From assembly GCA_964615765.1 (NCBI GenBank), contig CAZTQN010000056.1:1-18513 (forward strand): 18,513 nucleotides of DNA, in the 5' to 3' direction. Shown piece after piece: positions 7,634-14,713 of the stretch (positions within the stretch are counted from its first letter, which is position 1; every line of letters begins with the position of its first letter). The notes beneath the pieces are model-generated. The model was not told the DNA's origin. It did no database searches and was given only the letters and a program-made list of their open reading frames with translations. Source of the stretch: CAZTQN01 sp964615765. GTDB taxonomy: Bacteria > Planctomycetota > Phycisphaerae > Phycisphaerales > UBA1924. A program made the position numbers and the translations under genes.

Positions 7634-8830
7634 ATGCGACTGCTCCCCTTCGACTACGCCGCACGCAACCTCGGTCGATCGCCCGCGCGGCTGGCGCTGT
7701 CCGTGCTCGGCTCGGCCCTGGTCGTCCTGCTCATCCTCGTCGGCGGTGGCTTCGTCGCCGGGCTCGACCGCGCCTTCCAGGCCACCGGCGGCACCGACAA
7801 CATCATCCTCCTCGGCGCCGGGAGCGAGGACAGCGTCGAGCGCAGCGAGATTCCCGCCGCCGCGCCCGGCGTCGTCGCCGCGTCGATCCGCGGCCTGCGC
7901 ACCCGCGCCGGCGTCGCCTTCGTCTCGCCGGAGGTCCACGTCATGCTCCCGCTCGCGCTCGCGACCGACGGGCCCGACGAGCGTGCCCGCCAGGTGCTCG
8001 TCCGCGGCGTGACGCCCACCGCGTCGCTCGTGCACGAGAATGTCACGCTCATCGCCGGGCGCTGGCCGAGCCCCGGGCGCTCGGAACTCATCGTGGGCCG
8101 GGCCGCGTCCGCCGTGCTGGGCGTCTCCGACGCCGATCTCGCGATCGGGGCGTCGCTCAAGATCGACGGCGCCGCGTGGACGATCGTCGGACGCTTCGCC
8201 GCGCCGGGCACGGTGCTCGAGTCCGAGGTGTGGGCCCCGCTCACCGACATCACCACGCTGACGCGCCGCGACACCATCTCGTGCGTCGTCATCACCATCG
8301 ACCCCTACAATGCCGAGACCGACGAAGGGGCCGAGTTTGCCGATGTCGACGCCTTCACCAAGACCCGCCCCGACCTTGAACTCGTAGCCATGCCCGAGCG
8401 CGCGTACTACGCACGCCTCAGCGCGTTCTTCGGGCCCGTCAAGATCGTCGTGCTCATCACCGCCGGGCTCATTACCCTCGGCGGGCTGCTCGGCGGGCTC
8501 AGCACGCTCTACGCCGCGTTCGCGTCGCGCATCCGCGAGCTCGGCATGCTGCAGTCGCTCGGCTTCCGACGCACGGCGCTGCTCGTCTCGTTCGTGCAAG
8601 AAGCCACTCTCGCCACCGCTGCCGGCGGGCTCATCGCGTGCGCCATCGCCGCGGGCCTGCTCGACGGGCAATCCGTCCGTTTCTCGATGGGGGCCTTCGG
8701 GCTCCGCATCGATCACACCGTGCTCGCCACCGGGCTCTTCGCCGGGTTGGCGCTGGGCATCGTCGGCTCCGTGCCGCCGGCGCTCCGCTGCCTCCGCCCG
8801 TCGATCCCCGTCGCGCTCAAATCCGTCTGA
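7634..8830 (+). CDS. ABC transporter permease 2, MacB/FtsX type
   Basis: 398 residues with the same layout as permease 1: a membrane segment at about 16-43, an extracytoplasmic core to about 265, then segments at about 272-298, 315-340 and 359-385. The coupling stretch RIRELGMLQSLGFRRTALLVSFVQEA is a clear FtsX-type signature. The core (LLGAGSEDSVERSEIPAAAPG) differs from that of permease 1, so this is not a recent duplication. The core has little cysteine, in contrast to permease 1. The gene starts 30 bases after permease 1 with only a weak ribosome-binding site and is followed 23 bases later by the OB-fold gene. It probably pairs with permease 1 around the shared ATPase in the inner membrane. 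Confidence 0.9.
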   Translation: MRLLPFDYAARNLGRSPARLALSVLGSALVVLLILVGGGFVAGLDRAFQATGGTDNIILLGAGSEDSVERSEIPAAAPGVVAASIRGLRTRAGVAFVSPEVHVMLPLALATDGPDERARQVLVRGVTPTASLVHENVTLIAGRWPSPGRSELIVGRAASAVLGVSDADLAIGASLKIDGAAWTIVGRFAAPGTVLESEVWAPLTDITTLTRRDTISCVVITIDPYNAETDEGAEFADVDAFTKTRPDLELVAMPERAYYARLSAFFGPVKIVVLITAGLITLGGLLGGLSTLYAAFASRIRELGMLQSLGFRRTALLVSFVQEATLATAAGGLIACAIAAGLLDGQSVRFSMGAFGLRIDHTVLATGLFAGLALGIVGSVPPALRCLRPSIPVALKSV

Positions 8831-8842
8831 CCACTCTGCATC

Positions 8843-8847
8843 AAGGA
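8843..8847 (+). promoter_or_regulatory. Ribosome-binding site of the OB-fold gene
   Basis: AAGGA lies 6 bases before the ATG at 8854. It supports that start over the longer open frame, which reaches back into the permease gene. Confidence 0.6.
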
Positions 8848-8853
8848 CCCACC

Positions 8854-9813
8854 ATGCTTAAGACCATTGCCCGCTCGTCCCCGCGTCTGTTCCCGCCCGC
8901 GCGCGCCGCCGCGCTCGCGCTGATCGCGCTCTCCGCGTTCACCGCGGCTCCCGCGCTCGCGCAGGCCGACCGCCCGCTCCGATCGGTCGGGGATGTCAAG
9001 TCCATCCTCGCGCCGACCGTCCTCGACGCGGCCCGCGAAGTGCCCGACGTGCTCGGCGCGACTCCGAGCGACGCCGTCGTCGTCGTCCGCGGCTACATCC
9101 CGAAGGCCTCCGACGGGATCGCCGCGGACCGCGCGGAGTTCACGCTCGCGTCCACCCCCGAGCCCGTCGCGCCGGACGCCTCGCCCGCTCCAAGCCTCAC
9201 CGTCCGCATCGCCGGCGCCGGCGGCGAGCCCATCAAGGGCGCGCTCGCGGGTCAACACGGCGTGCGTCCCGGCGCCGAGGTCTTTGCCGAGGGCACGATC
9301 GCGCGCGGCGCCGATGGCCGAACCGTCCTCACCGCGCGGCGTCTGCACATCCCGCGTGATCCGCTGCCCGCGAACCTCTTCGCCCCCGCCGCACCCGCCG
9401 AGGCTCAGGACATTTCCGCCGCCCGCAGCGCCGGCCCGCTCAAGGTGGGTCAGACCGTGACGCTGCGCGGGCGTGTCGGCGGGAGCGAGAAGCCGTTCGT
9501 CGCCGGTCGTGCGGTGCTCACGCTCGTCGGCCGCGGCATTCTTCCGTGCAACGAGAAGCCCGACGATCACTGCGCCACGCCGTGGGATTACTGCTGCGAC
9601 CCGCGCGATGTCATCACCGCCAACTCCGTGACGGTGCAGGTGGTCGACGCGCAGAAGCGCCCGCTCCGCACCGATCTCAAGGGCCGCCGCGGCATCAAGG
9701 AACTTACGGAGATCACCGTCACCGGCGTCGTCGCCGCCGCGGATACCAAGGCGGTGGTTGTCAACGCGACCGAGCTCGTCGTGACGCCCGAGGCGAGCAG
9801 CCAGCGTCCGTGA
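8854..9813 (+). CDS. Secreted protein with probable OB folds and a Cys/His cluster, last gene of the exporter block
   Basis: 319 residues. The signal peptide has a basic start, an Ala/Leu core and an ALA/QA cleavage site near residue 36. Two beta-rich regions follow. The first (about 60-175) contains DAVVVVRGYI. The second (about 190-310) contains VGQTVTLRGRVGG and ITVTGVVAAADTKAVVVNATEL, a strand pattern suggesting nucleic-acid-binding-type OB folds reused outside the cytoplasm. A Cys/His cluster interrupts the second region: C232, H239, C240, C247 and C248, around the stretch DDHCATPWDYCC. The cluster could bind a metal ion or carry two disulfides. I recall similar ATPWDYCC proteins in planctomycetes but cannot name a characterised one. 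The gene begins 23 bases after permease 2 on the same strand, so a role as an exported partner or substrate-binding component of the transporter is likely. Fold and role are inferred. Confidence 0.72.
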   Translation: MLKTIARSSPRLFPPARAAALALIALSAFTAAPALAQADRPLRSVGDVKSILAPTVLDAAREVPDVLGATPSDAVVVVRGYIPKASDGIAADRAEFTLASTPEPVAPDASPAPSLTVRIAGAGGEPIKGALAGQHGVRPGAEVFAEGTIARGADGRTVLTARRLHIPRDPLPANLFAPAAPAEAQDISAARSAGPLKVGQTVTLRGRVGGSEKPFVAGRAVLTLVGRGILPCNEKPDDHCATPWDYCCDPRDVITANSVTVQVVDAQKRPLRTDLKGRRGIKELTEITVTGVVAAADTKAVVVNATELVVTPEASSQRP

Positions 9814-9822
9814 CGTATGGGA

Positions 9823-10980
9823 TCACGGCTCCATCGCGGGCATCGACACCCGGACGCCGTCGTGGGCGGCGTCCGGTCCGGGCAGGACAGTGCGTTGTCG
9901 CCGACGCTCGTCGGCCCGCAGACGGTGCGCCAGCCGAAGCCCGCCGCGTAACGCCAGCGTCATCGGCACCGCCAGGAACGCGCCCGGCGCGCCCCACAGC
10001 CACGCCCAGAACACCAGGGCCACGAACACGCCCAGCGGCGACAGCGGGAGCGTTCGCCCTTCGATGAGCGGCGAGATCAAGTTCGCGGTCACCGCCTCGA
10101 TCACCACCAGCCCGCCCAGCACGATCGTGCCCTCCCACACGCCCAGCGTTGAATACGCCAGCAGTACCGGCGGCACCGCGGAGAAGAACACGCCGACGTT
10201 CGGGATGTAGTTGAGCACCAGCGCCAGCCCGCCCCACAGCCACGCCAGCGGCACGCCCATGATCCAGCACAGCACCGCCGTGCCAACGCCCGCGATCGCC
10301 CCGGTGATCGCTTTGGCGACCAGATAGTGCCGCAGCTGGTCCGAGGTCGCGGCCAGCGCCCGCCCGACCATCCGCCCGCGCTGTTCGCCCAGGAGCAGCC
10401 GCGTCGCCCGGGCCCATCTCGGCGCTTCCAGCAGCGCGAACGCCGTCACCGCGATGCTCAGCCCAACGAGCGTCACCACGCCCATGACGGCGCCCAGCCC
10501 GCTGGTCAGAAACGCCGCCAGGCGCCGGACGGCGTCCCGCCAGAACGTCCCGTCGCTGATGCGCTGCTGCGCCGTTTCCACCGTTGCCCGCGGGATCCAC
10601 TGCGACGGCAGGCCCTGGCGCTCCAGCCACCGCCGCGCTTCGTCCAATGCGCCCGTCAGCGTGGACGACGTCAGGCTCAGCCGCTCTATCCCCACCGAGA
10701 CGGCCAGCCACATCAGCCCCACCAGCCCGGCGATCACCACGAACAGCCCGCTCACAACCGCCAGAACGCTGACCCACCCGGGCGCCCGGTCCGACATCCG
10801 CCGGTGCAGCGGCCACACCATGACGGCGATCAGCAGACCCGCCGAAACCGGGATAAACACGATCCGCGCCGAGCGCAGCGCGACCACCATCGCGACCGCC
10901 GCGATGACCGCGATCAATGCGGTCGCCAGGCCCATCCCGCTCCACGCCGCCCGCCCCGCCGCCCGGTCTCCAGCCCGCAT
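9823..10980 (-). CDS. AI-2E/PerM-family multispanning membrane transporter
   Basis: 385 residues, slightly longer than the usual 340-370 of the AI-2E transport family (PF01594). Hydrophobic segments fall at about 17-35, 40-57 and 68-90, then several from about 160 to the C-terminus. The helical extracytoplasmic stretch between about 95 and 155 is typical. The most diagnostic part is near the end: NYIPNVGVFFSAVPPVL, then SPLIEGRTLPLSPLGVFVAL and AWLWGAPGAFLAVPMT, close to the family consensus. Members have been linked to autoinducer-2 export, Na+/H+ antiport and general export, so the name should not be taken as the function. The tail after about 355 is polar and Arg-rich. Upstream AAAGGG (10988-10993) lies 7 bases before the ATG. 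The GH31 gene is 140 bases upstream on the same strand. The 3' end faces the exporter operon with 9 bases between. Confidence 0.9.
   Translation of the reverse strand: MRAGDRAAGRAAWSGMGLATALIAVIAAVAMVVALRSARIVFIPVSAGLLIAVMVWPLHRRMSDRAPGWVSVLAVVSGLFVVIAGLVGLMWLAVSVGIERLSLTSSTLTGALDEARRWLERQGLPSQWIPRATVETAQQRISDGTFWRDAVRRLAAFLTSGLGAVMGVVTLVGLSIAVTAFALLEAPRWARATRLLLGEQRGRMVGRALAATSDQLRHYLVAKAITGAIAGVGTAVLCWIMGVPLAWLWGGLALVLNYIPNVGVFFSAVPPVLLAYSTLGVWEGTIVLGGLVVIEAVTANLISPLIEGRTLPLSPLGVFVALVFWAWLWGAPGAFLAVPMTLALRGGLRLAHRLRADERRRQRTVLPGPDAAHDGVRVSMPAMEP
9850..9876. terminator. Hairpin at the junction of convergent genes
   Basis: The perfect 9-base arms CCGGACGCC (9850-9858) and GGCGTCCGG (9868-9876) enclose a 9-base loop, 36 bases past the OB-fold gene stop. 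It lies within the last codons of the AI-2E-family gene. It may end the exporter transcript, but no T-run follows on the plus strand. Confidence 0.35.
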
Positions 10981-11097
10981 CGTCCCGCCCTTTGTGTGCT
11001 TCGTGCGCGCCTGTCACCGCCTGCGCTGCACACACGACGAGGCACACCCCGGCTAACACACGCAGGAGATCGCCATGAATCTCTCGCGAGCTGCACG

Positions 11098-11111
11098 CAG
11101 CGCCGGCGCTG
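11098..11111. repeat. 14-base perfect palindrome just after the GH31 gene
   Basis: CAGCGCCGGCGCTG begins 9 bases after the GH31 stop on the minus strand. It could fold into a short GC hairpin as part of transcription termination or mRNA end protection. No T-run follows. A smaller CTCGCGAG palindrome lies at 11082-11089. The rest of the 140-base gap shows no clear promoter. Confidence 0.35.
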
Positions 11112-11120
11112 TCAACACGC

Positions 11121-14100
11121 TCAGCGCACGCCCTCGCCCGCGCCCAGCACGCGCAGCCCGCACGGCTCCATCGCTTCCAGCCACGCCGTCACGCCCCACT
11201 GGTGCCACCCTTCAACGGTCTTGATCAGCAGGTGGTTCACGCCCGCGCCCAGGCGCACGTCGGCGTACGCGCTGGCCGCCGCGTGGCTGTCGCTCCCGTT
11301 CTGCACGAACACGCGTGATCGCGGCCCCACCGCCGTCGGCCCGCCCGAGCTCGGTTCGTGGGCCAGCCACGCCTCGACCTTGTCGCCCGCGCTGTTCAGG
11401 AACAGGCGCGCCGCCGCCGCCCGGTCCGCGTGCACGCGGATCCACACATACGCCAGCCCCGATCGCCCCGGGTGCGAGCGCTGAAAATCAACCGCCCACT
11501 TCTCGCCCGCCTGCGCCGGCGTCCACGACACCGTGCCCCCGCCGCCCGCCCCGAGGGCGAACTGCGCCCGCGTGTCCAGCGGCTCCTGCTCCGGCCCATA
11601 GCGAGCCTGGTCGATCGTCCATCGCCAATCCCACGCGAACGGCGCCGCCACCAGCCCGGCCGCAAGATGGCACACCTGGCGCGTCATCGGCGTGACCAGC
11701 GTCACGGGCCGGCGCTCGATCGTGAACGCCGCCCGCGCCACGCGCTCGCGGACCACGCCGCACGCCGGCGTCCCGATCACGTCCGCCGGCGCCGGCACGT
11801 CCGCCGCCCGCGATTCACCCTGCCTGAGCAGGTCGACGACCATCGTCTCGAGCACGCGCTCGCTCAGCACCACGCGCCCCGCGTCGACGCCGACGACATC
11901 GCGCTCGATGATCTCGACCGTCGCGCGGGCCGCGCCGGCCGCGTCCGTGTCGATGAGCCCGTGCGTGTCCACACACCGCCACCGCCCGTCGGCGGGCGTG
12001 ATGGCAATGCCGGCCCCGATCGCCAGCGCATCAGCACGCCGAGCCTCATCCCACAGCGGCGCCGCTGAAAACACCCCGATCGTCGCCCGCGCCATCGACC
12101 CGCCCGCGCTCTCCGGCCCCATCGCCGCCGCCAGCCGCGCCCGCCGCACACGATCCCGGATCGCCGCCGCGTCCGCCCGCTCGAACTCGATGGTCACGCT
12201 CCGTTCGACGCCCACATCGCCCGCCCCAAGCGCGATCGTCGACAGCCCGCCGCACCGCCCGGCGTCGTGCTCGATCGTTGCGCCCGCGCTCTGACCGCTC
12301 GCGCGATCGTCAACAACCCGCGCCGCCGTCACACCCGCCAGTTCGATGGTCACCCGCCGGCGCATCACGGCCCCCACGTACGTCCCATCGCCCGCGCCGA
12401 TGGTCACGCGCACGCGCCCGACCTCGGCGTCCGCGCCGCGCTCGCCGGGCATCCATTCCGCCACCAGCGGCGTGCGCCGGAACCCGCCGCGCGTGTACGC
12501 GTCGCTGACGCCGTCATCCTCGTACAGCTCGCGCCGCACCGTCGCGCCCGCACGGCCGGGAAACAGGCGCACAACCAGGTGCTCGAGCGCTTCCCCCGCC
12601 GGGCGCAGCGTGAACGGGCGCATCGGGATCGGGGCCCCGCCGCGGGCGAGCAGTGGGATCTCGTCGATCGTCGCCGCGACGACCGCCTCGCTCCCGCCCG
12701 CCAGCCGCTCGCCGGTGAACATGTCGAACCAGTCGCCGTCATCGCTCGGCGGGCACCACACGCGCTGCGTCGCCACGCACGCCTCGCCGCGCCCGGCACG
12801 CACGACCGGCGCCGCCAGCAGGTCCTCGCCCAGCAGGAACTGCTGCGGGTTCTCGTACGAGCGCTCGTCCAGCGGGCGCTCGATCGCCATGCTGCGCAGC
12901 AGCGGGATGTGCCCGTCGAAGGACGCCCGCGCCGCAGTGTACACGTATGGCATGAGCGTCGCGCGCAGCGCGAACGCCGCCCGCATCGCGTCCGTGAAGC
13001 GCGTCTCGTACGTCCACGGGCGCCGGTCCAGCGTCGCCGACCGCGCCGAGTGCAACCGCAGCGCCGCCGACAGCGCCCCGAACTGCACCCACCGCGCCGT
13101 CGCCTCCTCAAACCGCGGCCCGAAGTGCCCGCCGATGTCGTGCGTCCAGTAGAAACACCCCGCGTGCCCCGACTGCACCGTGAACGGCACCTGGAACGCC
13201 AGCATCTCCCAGCCCGTGTGCGCATCGCCGGAGAAGTGCACCGGGTACCGATGATCGCCCCACCCGGCCCAGCGTGAGAACGACAGCCCGCGGGCCCGGG
13301 CCGCGCCGCCCGAAAGGGGCATCGACGCCGTGTGCTCGAAGAACAGATGGTTGAGCCACCGCAGATTGCTCAGCCCGTCGATGGAGCGTGTGAACCGGTC
13401 CTGCTGCCAATCGAGCCACCAGAAGTCGACGCCGTCGTTGCCGCGCTCGGTGCCGCGTTCCAGCGGGCGCAGCACGCGCGTGAACAGCGCCTCCATCCCG
13501 TGCCGGTCGCCCGCGTCGAAGGCCGCCGTCTCCCGCGAGGCCGGGTCGCGCCCGATCGCACGCATGTAGTCCGCGTACCGATCCTCATGCGGCCCCACGC
13601 CGTCCGCCGGGTGCAGGTTCAGCGTCACCGCCAGCCCCTGCTCGTGCAGCCACGCCAGCAGGTCTTCCGCGTCCGGCAGCAGTTCGCGGTTCCACGACCA
13701 CCCCGTCCACCCCTCGCGGTGCCAGTCCATGTCCAGCACCATCACGTCCAGTGGGAAGCCGTGCTGGTGATACTCGCGCACGATCCCCCGATACTCCGCC
13801 GAGGTATACGGCCAGTACCGGCTGTACCACGAGCCCAGCGCGTACCTCCGCGGCAAGGGCACCGGCCCGGCGATCCGCGCCAAAGCGCTCAGCGCCGCCC
13901 GATAGTCCTCGCCGTACGCGAACAGGTACCAGTCCGTGTTCCCGCCAAGCCCCTGGGCCGCGCGCGTCTGCGGCCAGCCCTCCACCAGCACGTGCTGGTG
14001 CGAGTCGTCCAGCACATGCCACCCATCCCGTGCCAGCAGCCCCGGCGGGCACGCGATCGCCCCGCGCACGCCGTCCAGCGTCTCCACCGGCCCGCCCAGG

Positions 14101-14444
14101 TTGAAGCGGATCGTCTGCCCCGGCCGCCACACGACCCGCCCGCCCTCGACCTCCACACCCGTCGGCGGGCCCGCGTGCCGGATCAGCGCCCGCGTGTTGC
14201 TCGCGCTCGGCGCGTGCCCGTCTGGGCAATACTCCAGCCGCACGCGCGAGGTCTCGATCACCACCGTCTCGCCGCGCGCGTGCGTCGACACCGTCTTGAC
14301 CGTCCGGGCCGGATGCGTCGGCCCGCGCCCGCCCGGCGCGTGGATCGCCATGAGCGATGGCCAGTTGCAGAACACGCCCCCGGGCGCATGCTCGATGCGC
14401 ACCAGTTCGTCGCAGTACACCGTGAACCGCACCGCCGACGACAC
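11121..14444 (-). CDS. Glycoside hydrolase family 31 alpha-glycosidase with long C-terminal extension
   Basis: 1107 residues; GH31 enzymes are often 650-900. No signal peptide is seen, so it is probably cytoplasmic. An N-terminal mutarotase-like beta-sandwich (about 1-170) precedes the barrel (about 195-545). Landmarks in order: ALGSWYSRYW; VMVLDMDWH with D238 and D240 (substrate binding); FWWLDWQQD with D345 as predicted nucleophile; HFSGD with D407 as predicted acid/base. The C-terminal beta domains include a segment matching GH31 (IPLLARGGAPIPM, about 600). Residues from about 775 to the end do not match the standard GH31 fold. Their final 150 or so look like a carbohydrate-binding beta-sandwich (VSWTPAQAGEKWAVDF, LFLNSAGDKVEAWL, LGAGVNHLLIKTVEG). 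The enzyme should release alpha-linked glucose, xylose or a related sugar; specificity cannot be read. Start is GTG, with GGAAAGGGGG (14449-14458) 4 bases upstream. It reads divergently from the gene at 14714. Confidence 0.92.
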   Translation of the reverse strand: MSSAVRFTVYCDELVRIEHAPGGVFCNWPSLMAIHAPGGRGPTHPARTVKTVSTHARGETVVIETSRVRLEYCPDGHAPSASNTRALIRHAGPPTGVEVEGGRVVWRPGQTIRFNLGGPVETLDGVRGAIACPPGLLARDGWHVLDDSHQHVLVEGWPQTRAAQGLGGNTDWYLFAYGEDYRAALSALARIAGPVPLPRRYALGSWYSRYWPYTSAEYRGIVREYHQHGFPLDVMVLDMDWHREGWTGWSWNRELLPDAEDLLAWLHEQGLAVTLNLHPADGVGPHEDRYADYMRAIGRDPASRETAAFDAGDRHGMEALFTRVLRPLERGTERGNDGVDFWWLDWQQDRFTRSIDGLSNLRWLNHLFFEHTASMPLSGGAARARGLSFSRWAGWGDHRYPVHFSGDAHTGWEMLAFQVPFTVQSGHAGCFYWTHDIGGHFGPRFEEATARWVQFGALSAALRLHSARSATLDRRPWTYETRFTDAMRAAFALRATLMPYVYTAARASFDGHIPLLRSMAIERPLDERSYENPQQFLLGEDLLAAPVVRAGRGEACVATQRVWCPPSDDGDWFDMFTGERLAGGSEAVVAATIDEIPLLARGGAPIPMRPFTLRPAGEALEHLVVRLFPGRAGATVRRELYEDDGVSDAYTRGGFRRTPLVAEWMPGERGADAEVGRVRVTIGAGDGTYVGAVMRRRVTIELAGVTAARVVDDRASGQSAGATIEHDAGRCGGLSTIALGAGDVGVERSVTIEFERADAAAIRDRVRRARLAAAMGPESAGGSMARATIGVFSAAPLWDEARRADALAIGAGIAITPADGRWRCVDTHGLIDTDAAGAARATVEIIERDVVGVDAGRVVLSERVLETMVVDLLRQGESRAADVPAPADVIGTPACGVVRERVARAAFTIERRPVTLVTPMTRQVCHLAAGLVAAPFAWDWRWTIDQARYGPEQEPLDTRAQFALGAGGGGTVSWTPAQAGEKWAVDFQRSHPGRSGLAYVWIRVHADRAAAARLFLNSAGDKVEAWLAHEPSSGGPTAVGPRSRVFVQNGSDSHAAASAYADVRLGAGVNHLLIKTVEGWHQWGVTAWLEAMEPCGLRVLGAGEGVR

Positions 14445-14448
14445 CAGG

Positions 14449-14458
14449 CCCCCTTTCC
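14449..14458 (-). promoter_or_regulatory. Ribosome-binding site of the GH31 gene
   Basis: On the minus strand GGAAAGGGGG ends 4 bases before the GTG at 14444. It supports that GTG over the next in-frame GTG, four codons later. Confidence 0.5.
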
Positions 14459-14492
14459 GCAGCCCGTCCCCGCCGCCGCCCGCTCCCGCACC

Positions 14493-14564
14493 GCCCCGTG
14501 CGGGGCATTGACCTGTTCCGGGTTTTGCCGATGCAAACGCCCGAGAACGCCCGGCCCGGGCCGG
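14493..14564. promoter_or_regulatory. Palindrome-containing divergent control region
   Basis: This lies in the 269-base gap between the divergent GH31 and dockerin-tailed genes, where both promoters should be. GCCCC-GTGC-GGGGC forms a 5-base stem with a 4-base loop (14493-14506). TTGACC at 14508-14513 resembles a -35 box for the plus strand, but no good -10 follows. CCGGCCCGGGCCGG (14551-14564) is a perfect 14-base palindrome. On the minus strand TTGACG (14588-14593) is another weak -35-like hexamer. Operator or chance cannot be decided by eye. Confidence 0.3.
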
Positions 14565-14701
14565 TCCTGCTCCGGGGCCGCGGGCGGCGTCAAGCCTACC
14601 CTTCCCGCACCGGCGTGGCGGGCCCGTTTACCGCCCGATGGACCGCTGTCCTCGCCGCCTTGCACCGATCGTTCGCGCCGAAATCCGGCCACGTCTTCCG
14701 C

Positions 14702-14705
14702 GGAG
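14702..14705 (+). promoter_or_regulatory. Ribosome-binding site of the dockerin-tailed gene
   Basis: GGAG lies 8 bases before the ATG at 14714. It decides this start within a frame that is open back to 14498. Confidence 0.5.
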
Positions 14706-14713
14706 TTGTTGCC

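Noticed and set aside
11076..11224. 49-codon plus-strand ORF preceded by AGGAG at 11065-11069
   Set aside because: The ribosome-binding site looks good, but most of the ORF is antisense to the GH31 3' end and is Arg/Ala/Pro-rich. Coding cannot be supported without conservation data.
14508..14536. TTGACC as the -35 box of a plus-strand promoter
   Set aside because: The sequence at the matching -10 position (ATGCAA) does not resemble TATAAT, so a full promoter is not claimed.
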